Source of the DNA: Nonomuraea rhodomycinica
Lineage (GTDB): Bacteria; Actinomycetota; Actinomycetes; Streptosporangiales; Streptosporangiaceae
DNA length: 64,000 bases
NCBI RefSeq assembly: GCF_013363995.1
Contig: NZ_JABWGO010000003.1
Location: 434,001 to 498,000 of the forward strand
Reading direction: 5' to 3'
A model generated the notes under the pieces. The model was not told the DNA's origin. It saw only the letters and a list, made by a program, of their open reading frames with translations, and did no database searches. Positions 16,531 through 24,684 of this stretch are shown here, one piece after another. The first letter of the stretch is position 1; every line of letters begins with the position of its first letter. Position numbers and translations under genes: made by a program.

Positions 16531-19161
16531 ATGAACGTCGTCCAGGAGGTGCTCGGCCGCATTGAGGCAGGATCGGTCGCGGACCTCGCCACCTACCTGA
16601 ACGGTCTCGGCGACGACGACAAGCGCATGGTCGCCCGGCACCTGCCCACGCATCTCGGCGAACGCCGGCGTTCCGGGTTCGAGGCCGAACGGCGGGTACG
16701 CGAGCTGGCCCTGTCCTACCGTCTGGCCGGCGCGGCCTGCCTGGGCGGGGCCGGGCAGGTAGCGGACTGGCTCAACCGGCGTGAACTGCTCTGGGTGGAG
16801 CCGGAGGCCAACGCCGCACACGTCATGTCCGTACTGAGCGACCGGCCGCAGGAGTGGCGCCGCGACCTGGCCGTACGCCTGGTGCAGCGGCTGCGGCCGA
16901 CCACCGGTTCGACGTGGCGGCGCATACAGGCGCTCGGCAACTGGGATCTGGCCGCGGCACTGGTGATCGAGACGGGCACGGAGCCGCCGGAGAACGACGC
17001 GTTCGTGTCCGGCTGGGTATTGCGCAACGCCGAGCGGCAGCGGTTGCACCGCAACCTCGTGCTTGCCGACGATCGGCTGCTCGATCACATGCTGCCACGC
17101 CTGTTCCAGGCCCAAGGCGTGGCGGGCGGGCTCACTTGGGACCGGGAGTGGGGAGAGGGCCGCACCATCCTCGGGCAGCTCGTCGCGATGGCCGCGACCG
17201 GCCGTGTGCCGCGTCAGGTGCTGCTCGACGGCTGCGTGAGCCGGTTCCTGGCTGGGGCTGACGCGGCCGAGGCGGCCCCCTTCATCACGCTGTGGCGGGA
17301 GCTGGAGCCAGAGGTGGCCGAGATCCCGGTGGCGGACTTCGCCCGGATGTTGCCCTCGGCGTCCTCGCCCGTCGTGCAGCTCGCGCTGGAGGAACTGCAC
17401 CGAGCAGAGTCGAGGCTCGACGGGGAGCTGTTCGCCGAGGCGGTCCAGGCGCTGGCATACCGTCCGGAGAAGAAGTACATGGCGGCCGCGGTGAAGTGGA
17501 TCGCCGCCGCGTCGCCGTCCAGGGGTGCCCTCGCGGTGGCCGCGCTCGCGCCCGTCTTCCATGTGGACACGCCCAGCCTGCGTGAACGTGCGGTGCGTGT
17601 CGCGGTCAAGCTCGCCCCCCACGCCGCTGCCCCGGACAGGGAGGCGATCCGTGAGGCGGCCGCCTGGCTGCCCGCCGACCTGCGCGAACGGGTCGCCGCC
17701 GCTTTCGGCGCAGTGGAGGAGATCCAGCCAGAGCGCCTGGGCGCCGCCCCGCTCACCGCGACGCCGCTGCCCGCCCTGGCCCCACCCATCACCTCGGTCG
17801 AGGAGCTGGCCGCCGAGCTGGCCACACCGCTCTGGCCGGAGGTGCCCGCGCAGTTCGAGCGCATCCTCGCCGCTCTGGTCAGGCTCACTCATCTGGACCG
17901 CGGCGCCGTCGTGACGGGGTTGCAGTCCTGGTGGCAGACGAACTGGCAGCATCCGTTCGACGCGCACCCGTACGTGTACGGCATCTCCGGCTTCGACGAG
18001 GACATCCGTTCCCTGCTGATGCGTTGCGTGCTGGCCGTCGTCTCGCCCGACGACAGCCGCGCGCTGACCGCGGCGCTGAACGAGAGCAGCCGCCGCTGGC
18101 CCAGCTCCGAGCCCGCCCCACAGCGATTCGTCCAGCGGCGGTTCCGCGAGGTCATGTCCCTGTTCGAACGGGGCGAGTCGGTCCCCGTGCTGCTGGCCAC
18201 ACCGACCTCGCCCACTGGGCACGTCGACGCCGCGACCCTGCTCACGCGCATGGAGGAGCTGGGCGGCACCGAGCCGCTGGAGTGCGATTTCCTGCAGGCG
18301 CTGCTCCGGTTGCCGCGCCACATCGACCCCGCGCTGGTGGCACGGGCGGAGAAACTGCCGTCACAGGCGGGCCGGCGGCTGACTGCGTGCCTGCGCGACG
18401 GCGGGTTGCCCGAGCCCGTCGTGACATGGGAGCTTCTGGCATTCGACCGCCCGGCGCACTACCCGCAGTCGCTGCAGGAGGCCCATGCCGGCCTCGCACC
18501 GCCCGAGGGGGTCTCTGAGCAGCTCGCCGAACTGTGGACCCTGCACCCCAAGCCGGGCTATCCCCCGTTCTCCCGGCACATGGTGTGGTGGCCGTCCGTC
18601 ATGCCGTCCCATCGTGAGGCCGTCGCGGCCCACGTCCTGGCGTGCCTGCCGTGGATCATGGACAGTACTGACGGCCAGGTCGGGGCCGTGGCCGCCCTGG
18701 CGCATGGCGACGGCCCCGCGGGCATCGCGACCGCCGGCGCGATCGTCATCGGCATGGGGCATCAGCACTCCGCCCAGCGGGCGTACGCCGCCGACGCGAT
18801 CATCACCCTTGCTGCGCACGGTGAGCTGCCGGCGGCCGACCTCGGCCGGGCCCTTGGGCACATGATCAGAGGCGAGCAGGTCAAGCTCAATCGGGTCACC
18901 GGCGTACTGGACGAGGTCACGTCGGCCGGGGCGCACGCCGAGGTGTGGGCCGCCCTGGCGGAGGCGATCCCGCTGCTACTGCCCGGGCCCGGCGAGAAGG
19001 CCAGGGCTGGGCTGGGCGAGCTGCTCAAGGTCGCCGTGCGAGCAGCGGAGCTGAGCGAGGCGCGGGGCGACACGCCGAGGCTGGCGGAGCTGGCTGCGCG
19101 CAAGGGCTCAAGCCAGCTACTCCACCAGGCCCGGCGCCTGTACGAGGTGATCGCAAGATGA
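16531..19161 (+). CDS. Large DUF6493-like helical-repeat protein
   Basis: The 876-residue protein has no signal peptide or membrane segment. It is alpha-helical and rich in Leu/Ala/Glu, with HEAT-like helix pairs throughout. The N-terminal part (ADLATYLNGLGDDDKRMVAR, later RRELLWVEPEANAAHVMSVL) and the C-terminal DUF-type segment (WTLHPKPGYPPFSRHMVWWP) resemble actinobacterial proteins annotated DUF6493/DUF7824; this assignment is from memory. In other genomes such proteins often neighbour SWIM zinc-finger and MoxR/VWA genes, none of which occur here. The role is unknown, possibly scaffolding or stress-related. Confidence 0.65.
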   Translation: MNVVQEVLGRIEAGSVADLATYLNGLGDDDKRMVARHLPTHLGERRRSGFEAERRVRELALSYRLAGAACLGGAGQVADWLNRRELLWVEPEANAAHVMSVLSDRPQEWRRDLAVRLVQRLRPTTGSTWRRIQALGNWDLAAALVIETGTEPPENDAFVSGWVLRNAERQRLHRNLVLADDRLLDHMLPRLFQAQGVAGGLTWDREWGEGRTILGQLVAMAATGRVPRQVLLDGCVSRFLAGADAAEAAPFITLWRELEPEVAEIPVADFARMLPSASSPVVQLALEELHRAESRLDGELFAEAVQALAYRPEKKYMAAAVKWIAAASPSRGALAVAALAPVFHVDTPSLRERAVRVAVKLAPHAAAPDREAIREAAAWLPADLRERVAAAFGAVEEIQPERLGAAPLTATPLPALAPPITSVEELAAELATPLWPEVPAQFERILAALVRLTHLDRGAVVTGLQSWWQTNWQHPFDAHPYVYGISGFDEDIRSLLMRCVLAVVSPDDSRALTAALNESSRRWPSSEPAPQRFVQRRFREVMSLFERGESVPVLLATPTSPTGHVDAATLLTRMEELGGTEPLECDFLQALLRLPRHIDPALVARAEKLPSQAGRRLTACLRDGGLPEPVVTWELLAFDRPAHYPQSLQEAHAGLAPPEGVSEQLAELWTLHPKPGYPPFSRHMVWWPSVMPSHREAVAAHVLACLPWIMDSTDGQVGAVAALAHGDGPAGIATAGAIVIGMGHQHSAQRAYAADAIITLAAHGELPAADLGRALGHMIRGEQVKLNRVTGVLDEVTSAGAHAEVWAALAEAIPLLLPGPGEKARAGLGELLKVAVRAAELSEARGDTPRLAELAARKGSSQLLHQARRLYEVIAR

Positions 19162-19332
19162 TCATCTCAGTCGAAGCGGGGCAGGTCAGCGAGGGGGACA
19201 TGCCTGCGGCCGGGCACCGGAATCGCGTGGTGCCGCTGGCCGGGTGTTCACGAATAGGGCTGCCTGGGGCACAGGAGGGGTTGAGAATGATCGCTTCCCG
19301 CGTACACAGCCCGGGCGCTGACCCTCCAGGGG

Positions 19333-19626
19333 TCAGCGGGTCGCGTCGGGCATGCGGACCGTCATGCAGGGGTGCGGCCGCTCCAGCCACTCGCCGGTCA
19401 GCCGTGCCCCGGTGCCGTGGTCGATGACGGCCAGACAGGCGGCCCTCCAGCCGTAGTCGGCGCGGTCATCGAGGTCGTCCTCATCCTCGTCGAGGTCCTC
19501 GGACGCGGGCGCGGCGAAGAAATCCGTCATCGCCTGCAGCTCGGGCCATCGAGTCAGGCCGGCATGGTGTTCCTGCCGCCCGGGGAAGGGGTACCGGTAG
19601 TAATCGCGGAAAAGGGCCCGGCCCAC
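19333..19626 (-). CDS. Hypothetical protein, probably 5'-truncated
   Basis: The frame reads LFRDYYRYPFPGRQEHHAGL, an acidic linker (EDLDEDEDDLDDR) and RAACLAVIDHGTGARLTGEW before its stop. It looks like a real C-terminal segment, but the putative GTG start at 19626 lies within sequence that encodes an acyl-CoA synthetase tail on the other strand. The true 5' end was therefore probably lost at a junction near 19612. The family is unknown. Confidence 0.4.
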   Translation of the reverse strand: MGRALFRDYYRYPFPGRQEHHAGLTRWPELQAMTDFFAAPASEDLDEDEDDLDDRADYGWRAACLAVIDHGTGARLTGEWLERPHPCMTVRMPDATR

Positions 19627-19765
19627 GGCCGAGGAGCTGGACGCCCACTGCCGGCGTCGCCTGTCCGGCTACAAGGTGCCGAGGACGTACGCGTTCGTGG
19701 AGCGGATGACGCGATCACCCGCCGGAAAGGCCGACTACCGCTGGGCGAGGGAGACCGCGCAAGCT
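19613..19765 (+). pseudogene. Acyl-CoA synthetase C-terminal relic
   Basis: About 45 codons encode the end of an AMP-forming acyl-CoA ligase: PTAEELDAHCRRRLSGYKVP, then RTYAFVERMTRSPAGKADYR and WARE. This contains the family's A10-type catalytic lysine (SPAGK). An in-frame stop at 19601 and lack of any upstream ligase sequence show that the rest was deleted. The frame also no longer stops where the family ends. It lies beside an alcohol and an aldehyde dehydrogenase, with which a ligase would have formed an oxidation route to acyl-CoA. Confidence 0.7.
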
Positions 19766-19810
19766 GGCGAGCCGCGGGGCGGGGACGGCCCCGCCCCGCG
19801 AAGGGCCGGG

Positions 19811-20896
19811 TCAGTCGAAGAGCACCACCTGGCGGATCACGTCCCCGCCCTTGTCCAGGGCCAGCACGGCGTCCGGCAGGTCCTCGAAGCGGATGCGGCG
19901 GGTGATGAGGCTCTCCAGGTCCAGCCGGCCGGCCCGCCACAGGTCGACGAACCGCCTGGCGTCGCGGCGCAGGTCGGAGCAGCCGTAGATGGAGCTCAGG
20001 ATGTTCTTGCCGTCGAACAGCAGCGAGAAGGCGTCGAGCTCGACCTGGTCGTCCGCGGCGCCCGCGCCCACGACCACCACGTCGCCGCCGCGCCTGGCGG
20101 CCTGCCAGGCGGCCTTGACGGTGCTCGACCGGCCGACGGCCTCGAAGGCGTGGTCGAAGCCGCGCCCGCCGGTGAGCAGGCCCTTGACCGCCTCCATCTG
20201 CTCCGGCGTGGTCGCGTGGGTGGCGCCGAAGCGCTTGGCGGCCTCGTGCTTGGCCTCGACCGGGTCCACGGCCAGGATGGTCGCCGCGCCGGCCAGCCGC
20301 GCCCCCTGGATGACCGACAGCCCGATGCCGCCCGCGCCGATGACCACGACGGAGGCGCCCTCCTCGACCCGGGCCGTGTTGATGACCGCGCCGACGCCGG
20401 TGGCGACCGCGCAGCTCAGCAGCGCGGCCAGCTCGAACGGCACGTCCGGGTCGATCTTGACGGCGGCCTGTGCGGGGACGACGAGCTCCTCGGCCCAGGC
20501 GCCCAGGCCGCCGAAGCCGAAGCACGGGGAGCCGTCGCCGAGGCGGAAGCGCGGCTTGGTGAAGCCCTCCAGGACGTAGGTGATGCACAGGTACGGCTGG
20601 CCGCCCAGGCAGTCGGCGCACGAGCCGCACGGCGGGATGAACGACAGGATCACGTGGTCGCCCGGCGCGAGCCCGCTCACCTGGGAGCCCGCCTCGACGA
20701 CCTCGCCGGCCGCCTCGTGGCCGAGCACCGCGGGCAGCGAGGCGGGCAGCACGCCCTTGAGCGCCGACACGTCGGAGTGGCAGACGCCGGTCGCCCGGAC
20801 GCGGACCCTGACCTCGCCCGGGTCGGGCCCGGCGACGGTGACGTCGTCGCGCAGGTCGATGGCGGCACCGGGCTCGTGCACTAATGCGGCGCGCAT
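19811..20896 (-). CDS. Zn-dependent alcohol dehydrogenase (class III-like MDR)
   Basis: The 361-residue medium-chain dehydrogenase has the catalytic zinc ligands in ATGVCHSDVSALKG and GHEAAGEVVE, the structural-zinc lobe with four cysteines in SFIPPCGSCADCLGGQPYLC, and the NAD-binding motif VVVIGAGGIGLSVIQGARLA. It oxidises an alcohol to an aldehyde with NAD+ (or a tightly bound cofactor, as in NDMA-linked actinobacterial relatives). ATG 20896 starts close to the fold. It is divergent from an aldehyde dehydrogenase gene 153 bases away, so the two likely act in sequence. The substrate is unknown. Confidence 0.9.
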   Translation of the reverse strand: MRAALVHEPGAAIDLRDDVTVAGPDPGEVRVRVRATGVCHSDVSALKGVLPASLPAVLGHEAAGEVVEAGSQVSGLAPGDHVILSFIPPCGSCADCLGGQPYLCITYVLEGFTKPRFRLGDGSPCFGFGGLGAWAEELVVPAQAAVKIDPDVPFELAALLSCAVATGVGAVINTARVEEGASVVVIGAGGIGLSVIQGARLAGAATILAVDPVEAKHEAAKRFGATHATTPEQMEAVKGLLTGGRGFDHAFEAVGRSSTVKAAWQAARRGGDVVVVGAGAADDQVELDAFSLLFDGKNILSSIYGCSDLRRDARRFVDLWRAGRLDLESLITRRIRFEDLPDAVLALDKGGDVIRQVVLFD

Positions 20897-21049
20897 GGGC
20901 TGTTCCTTCCCGGACGGGATTCCGGCTGCTCTTGATAGAACCTGTTTCAGGTGGATGTTATTGTCGCTCGGTAGCCATATTTCAAGCAAGCGTTTGGTCG
21001 GATGGTGCGGGGACGGGCGCGAGTCCCCTCTTCGTGAGGAGAGGCGGAA

Positions 21050-22480
21050 GTGCGCGAGTACACCCAGCTCTACATCGGGGGCCGCTGGACGGCCCCGGCC
21101 ACGGGCCAGGTCATCGAGGTGGTGTCCCCCCACACCGAGGAGGTCGTCGGCAGGGCGCCCGAAGGGTCCCCGGCCGACATGGACCGCGCCGTCGCCGCGG
21201 CCAGGGAGGCGTTCGACAGTGGTCCGTGGCCGCGGATGTCACCGGCGGAGCGGGCCGGGGCGCTGGGCCGGCTCGCCGCCGCGTACGAGGCCAGGCGGGG
21301 CGAGATGGCCGAGACCATCACCGCCGAGATGGGCTGCACGCTGGCCTTCTCCCAGCTCGCCCAGGCGCCCATGGCCCACGCGGTGCTGTCGTTCTACGCC
21401 GGGCTCGGCGACTCGCTGGTCGTGGAGAGCGAGCGGCAGGGCCTGTTCGCGCCCATCACCGTCCGGCGCGAGCCGGTCGGCGTCGTGGCCGCCATCGTGC
21501 CGTGGAACACCCCGCAGTTCCTCACCATGACCAAGATGGCGCCCGCCCTGCTCGCCGGCTGCACGGTCGTCGTCAAGCCGGCCCCGGAGACGCCGCTCGA
21601 CGCGCAGCTCCTGGCCGAGCTGGTGGACGAGGCGGGCCTGCCGCCGGGCGTGGTCGGCATCGTCCCGGCCGGCCGCGAGACCGGCGAGCACCTGGTCCGG
21701 CACCCGGGCGTGGACAAGGTGGCCTTCACCGGCTCCACCGCCGCGGGCCGGCGCATCGGCGCCCTCTGCGCCGAGCGGGTCAGGCGGTGCAGCCTGGAGC
21801 TCGGCGGCAAGTCCGCGGCGATCCTGCTGGACGACGCCGACCTCGACTCCTACATCGCCTGGCTGCCGATGACGTCGTTCATCATCAGCGGCCAGGGCTG
21901 CATCGCGCAGACCCGGGTGCTGGTCCGGCGCGACCGCGTGCAGGAGGTGCTGGACCGCCTGTCGCAGGCGTGCCGGGCGATGCGGATGGGCGACCCGTTC
22001 GACCCCGCCACCGAGCTCGGCCCCCTGGCCACCGCGCGGCAGCGCGACAGGGTCGAGGGCTACATCCGCCTCGGGCGGGAGGAGGGCGCCGAGCTCGTCG
22101 TCGGCGGCGGGCGCCGCGGCTTCGAGCGCGGCTGGTACGTCGAGCCCACCGTCTTCCTGGGCGACAACACCATGCGCGTGGCCCGCGAGGAGATCTTCGG
22201 CCCGGTCCTCGTCGTCATCCCGTACGAGGACGAGGAGGACGCGGTCCGGCTGGCCAACGACAGCGAGTACGGCCTGGGCGGCTCGGTGTGGACCAGGGAT
22301 GCCGAGCGCGGCCTGGCCGTCGCGCGGCGGGTGCGCACCGGGGTGTGCGCGCTCAACGGCTTCCTCCTCGACCCGGCCGCCCCGTTCGGCGGCTTCAAGG
22401 CCAGCGGCATGGGACGCGAGCTCGGCCCGGAAGGGCTCGACGGCTACCTGGAGTACAAGTCCATCCCGCGGATGGGGTGA
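21050..22480 (+). CDS. NAD-dependent aldehyde dehydrogenase
   Basis: The 476-residue ALDH-superfamily enzyme has GTG start 21050 with AGGAGAGG upstream. Landmarks are the N-terminal LYIGGRWTAPATGQVIEV, the active-site region VPWNTPQFLTMTKMAPAL with catalytic Asn, GFT-like loop VAFTGSTAAGRRIG, the general base in LELGGKSAAILL, the catalytic cysteine in GQGCIAQTR, and EEIFGPVL. It converts an aldehyde to the acid, and probably works on the product of the divergent alcohol dehydrogenase. Its stop is 12 bases from the stop of the convergent secreted-protein gene. Confidence 0.92.
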   Translation: MREYTQLYIGGRWTAPATGQVIEVVSPHTEEVVGRAPEGSPADMDRAVAAAREAFDSGPWPRMSPAERAGALGRLAAAYEARRGEMAETITAEMGCTLAFSQLAQAPMAHAVLSFYAGLGDSLVVESERQGLFAPITVRREPVGVVAAIVPWNTPQFLTMTKMAPALLAGCTVVVKPAPETPLDAQLLAELVDEAGLPPGVVGIVPAGRETGEHLVRHPGVDKVAFTGSTAAGRRIGALCAERVRRCSLELGGKSAAILLDDADLDSYIAWLPMTSFIISGQGCIAQTRVLVRRDRVQEVLDRLSQACRAMRMGDPFDPATELGPLATARQRDRVEGYIRLGREEGAELVVGGGRRGFERGWYVEPTVFLGDNTMRVAREEIFGPVLVVIPYEDEEDAVRLANDSEYGLGGSVWTRDAERGLAVARRVRTGVCALNGFLLDPAAPFGGFKASGMGRELGPEGLDGYLEYKSIPRMG

Positions 22481-22492
22481 GTTCCCGGCCGC

Positions 22493-22942
22493 TCAGCCGC
22501 ACGCCTTGGCGGTGCCGCCGGAGCCGGTCTGGAGGGCGCGGCCGCTGTTCCACCGCACCGTGACCTCGCCCCAGGCGCAGGTCCTGGCGGCCTGGAGCAT
22601 GTTGCCCCAGTGGCGGCCGTTGTTGCCCGGCCTGAAGTCGAAGACGTCCCTCCTGCGATCGGCGGTGTACAGCTGGATGGTGCCGCCCGCCTTGGAGTCG
22701 GTCGTGACCTCGACCCAGTTGGTCCGGCAGCGGGGGGACCACCACAGGTTGATCCGCCCGGCGGGGTGGTGGCCATGATGGCGTACCAGGGTGCCGGTCC
22801 GCGCCACGTGTGCGGAGTTCCAGCATCCGGACCTGGCCGGGTCCTGGTGATCGTAGGTCCTGACCTGGGCCTGCGCGGGCGCGCCTGACAGCAGGCCCAG
22901 CGCCGCGGCTGCCACGGTGACGGCCGTGACTCGAAGCTGCAT
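22493..22942 (-). CDS. Small secreted protein (DUF2690-like)
   Basis: The 149-residue protein has a Sec signal (MQLRVTAVTVAAAALGLLSG, cleavage after PAQAQ). The mature domain is rich in Cys, Trp and aromatic residues (GCWNSAHVARTGTL, INLWWSPRCRTNWVEVT, ARTCAWGEVTVRW), resembling DUF2690-type exported actinomycete proteins. ATG 22942 has AAGGAAGGGG upstream. A perfect 34-bp palindrome lies 41 bases before the start and may control it. Function unknown. Confidence 0.7.
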   Translation of the reverse strand: MQLRVTAVTVAAAALGLLSGAPAQAQVRTYDHQDPARSGCWNSAHVARTGTLVRHHGHHPAGRINLWWSPRCRTNWVEVTTDSKAGGTIQLYTADRRRDVFDFRPGNNGRHWGNMLQAARTCAWGEVTVRWNSGRALQTGSGGTAKACG

Positions 22943-22982
22943 GTGGGTCGACCCCTTCCTTGGGATGAGAACGCGTGCCGCG

Positions 22983-23016
22983 CCACTATAACAGAGCATC
23001 TGCTCTGTTATAGTGG
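22983..23016. promoter_or_regulatory. 34-bp perfect palindrome, candidate operator/promoter
   Basis: A 16-base arm CCACTATAACAGAGCA is followed by TC and the exact reverse complement of the arm. It is much more AT-rich than its surroundings and contains TATAAC-type -10 sequences on both strands. It lies in the 282-base gap between the secreted-protein gene and the hydrogenase-maturation operon. TetR/MarR-type repressors bind such sites, but no such regulator gene is adjacent. Confidence 0.65.
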
Positions 23017-23224
23017 ATCCTGGGTGGGTCGTTCCGAACCAGCCGGCATCGACGCAGACGGTCGTCTAGACGTATCCGTACACCTGCGCTCCGCGCCGGG
23101 ACGATGACCTGCGCGTGCGGCCGAAACCTGGCCCAACATTGACGCGACCCGGGCACTCGCACACCCCGGGCGCGTCGCGGCGCCGATCAGCATGTCTGCT
23201 GAGGCACCACCACGGGGGACGCGC

Positions 23225-24061
23225 ATGGCCATCGAACCGGGGACACCCGAGGACCTGCTGGAGCAGGCCGCCGCGCGCCGGGCCGCGCCCGGCCGGGCGC
23301 TGGCCCGCGACGCCGGGCCGATCGCCGCCGCGGCCCGGGGCATGGCGGCGCGCCTGCGCCGCGGGGGCCGGCTCATCACGTTCGGCGACGGCGCGGCGGC
23401 GGCCGACGCGGGGCACGTGGCCGTGGAGTTCACCCATCCGGTGATCGTGGGCAAACGGGCGCTGCCGGCGATCTCGCTGGCCGGGGACGCGGCGGCGCTG
23501 GGCGGCCCCGCCGGGGGGAGCGGGCCCGAGACCGGGTTCGCCGCCCAGATCAGGACGTTCGGCCGGCCGGGGGACATCGCGCTCGGCGTGCTGACGGGCG
23601 AGGACGACCGTCGCGTGCGGGACGGGCTCGCGGCGGCCCGCGAGCTCGGCCTGCTGACCGTCGCCCTGACGGCCGCCTCGCCAGAGGAGGGGGGCTCGTC
23701 CGGCCCGGTGGCCGCCGATCACGTGCTGACCGCCTGGTGCGACGATCCGCTCGTCGCCCGGGAACTGCACGTGACGGCCTACCACCTGCTCTGGGAGCTG
23801 GTCCACGTCGTGCTGGACGAGCCCGAGGAGGCGGCGCCGCGGGCGGCGTGCGACACCGGCGGCACGTGCGTGACGTGCTCCGACACGGCCGTCCCGGTGC
23901 ACGTCACCGAGCTGCGTCCCGGCGGGCTCGCCCTCGTGGACACCGGCGAGGGCGTCGAGGAGGTCAGCGTCGCCCTGGTGGAGGCGCGGGTCGGCGACGT
24001 CGTCCTGGTCCACGCCAAGGAGGCCATCGCGGTGCTGGGCGGCGGCGGTGACGGCTCGTGA
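23225..24061 (+). CDS. SIS-domain protein fused to a HypC-like chaperone domain
   Basis: The 278-residue protein starts at ATG 23225 (GGGGG upstream). Residues 15-200 form a sugar-isomerase (SIS) fold related to phosphoheptose isomerase (LRRGGRLITFGDGAAAADAG). Residues 210-275 are a HypC/HybG-like beta-barrel with a CVTCSD motif (Cys215, Cys218), then VPVHVTELRPGGLALVDTG and GDVVLVHAKEAIAVL. HypC proteins carry the Fe(CN)2CO unit between HypD and the hydrogenase precursor. A separate stand-alone hypC exists at 29451. Such fusions are known in actinobacterial group 1h clusters; what the SIS part does is unknown. The stop overlaps the next start. Confidence 0.8.
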   Translation: MAIEPGTPEDLLEQAAARRAAPGRALARDAGPIAAAARGMAARLRRGGRLITFGDGAAAADAGHVAVEFTHPVIVGKRALPAISLAGDAAALGGPAGGSGPETGFAAQIRTFGRPGDIALGVLTGEDDRRVRDGLAAARELGLLTVALTAASPEEGGSSGPVAADHVLTAWCDDPLVARELHVTAYHLLWELVHVVLDEPEEAAPRAACDTGGTCVTCSDTAVPVHVTELRPGGLALVDTGEGVEEVSVALVEARVGDVVLVHAKEAIAVLGGGGDGS

Positions 24062-24684
24062 GCGCGCTCTACCCGTTCCTCGCCCCCGACGGCGACGCCG
24101 CCACGGACCTCGTCCGCTCCACCGAGGCCAAGGCGGCCGAGAGCCTGGAGCTGCGCCTGCGCGTGCTCGCCGGACTCGGCCCCGCCCTCGTCTCCTGCGC
24201 CGCCGCCATGGCGGCCGCCTTCCGGGCCGGGGGCACGCTGTTCGCCTTCGGCAACGGCGGCAGCAGCACCGACGCCCAGGCCGTCGCCCAGGTGTTCCGC
24301 ACCCCGTACGGCAGCAGCCCGGGCGTCCCGGCGATCTGCCTGACCGGCGACGCCGCGCTGCTGACCGCGCTGGCCAACGACGTCGCCTTCGAGGTGGTCT
24401 TCGCCCGGCAGCTCGCCGCGCTCGGCCGTCCCGGTGACGTGGCGATGGCCCTGTCCACCAGCGGCGGGTCCGTCAACGTGCTGCGCGGCCTGGAGCAGGC
24501 CCGCCGCACCGGCATGGTCACGGTCGGCCTCGCCGGGGCCGGCGGCGGCCGGATGGCCGAGGAGGGCCTGGCCGACCACCTGTTCGTCGTCCCCTCCTCG
24601 TCGGTGCACCGGGTGCAGGAGGCGCAGACGACCCTCTGCCACGTGCTGCGCGAGCTGGCCGGGCGGGCGCGGGCGGAGGCGTGA
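24058..24684 (+). CDS. SIS-domain protein (phosphoheptose-isomerase-like) of the hydrogenase cluster
   Basis: The 208-residue protein has a single SIS fold with FAFGNGGSSTDAQAVAQVF and LSTSGGSVNVLRGLEQAR, both typical of GmhA-like phosphosugar-binding loops. GTG start 24058 overlaps the upstream stop, and its own stop overlaps hypF, giving a tightly coupled three-gene unit. No heptose pathway genes are nearby; its conserved place beside hyp genes suggests a link to hydrogenase maturation, but the function is not established. Confidence 0.8.
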   Translation: MSALYPFLAPDGDAATDLVRSTEAKAAESLELRLRVLAGLGPALVSCAAAMAAAFRAGGTLFAFGNGGSSTDAQAVAQVFRTPYGSSPGVPAICLTGDAALLTALANDVAFEVVFARQLAALGRPGDVAMALSTSGGSVNVLRGLEQARRTGMVTVGLAGAGGGRMAEEGLADHLFVVPSSSVHRVQEAQTTLCHVLRELAGRARAEA

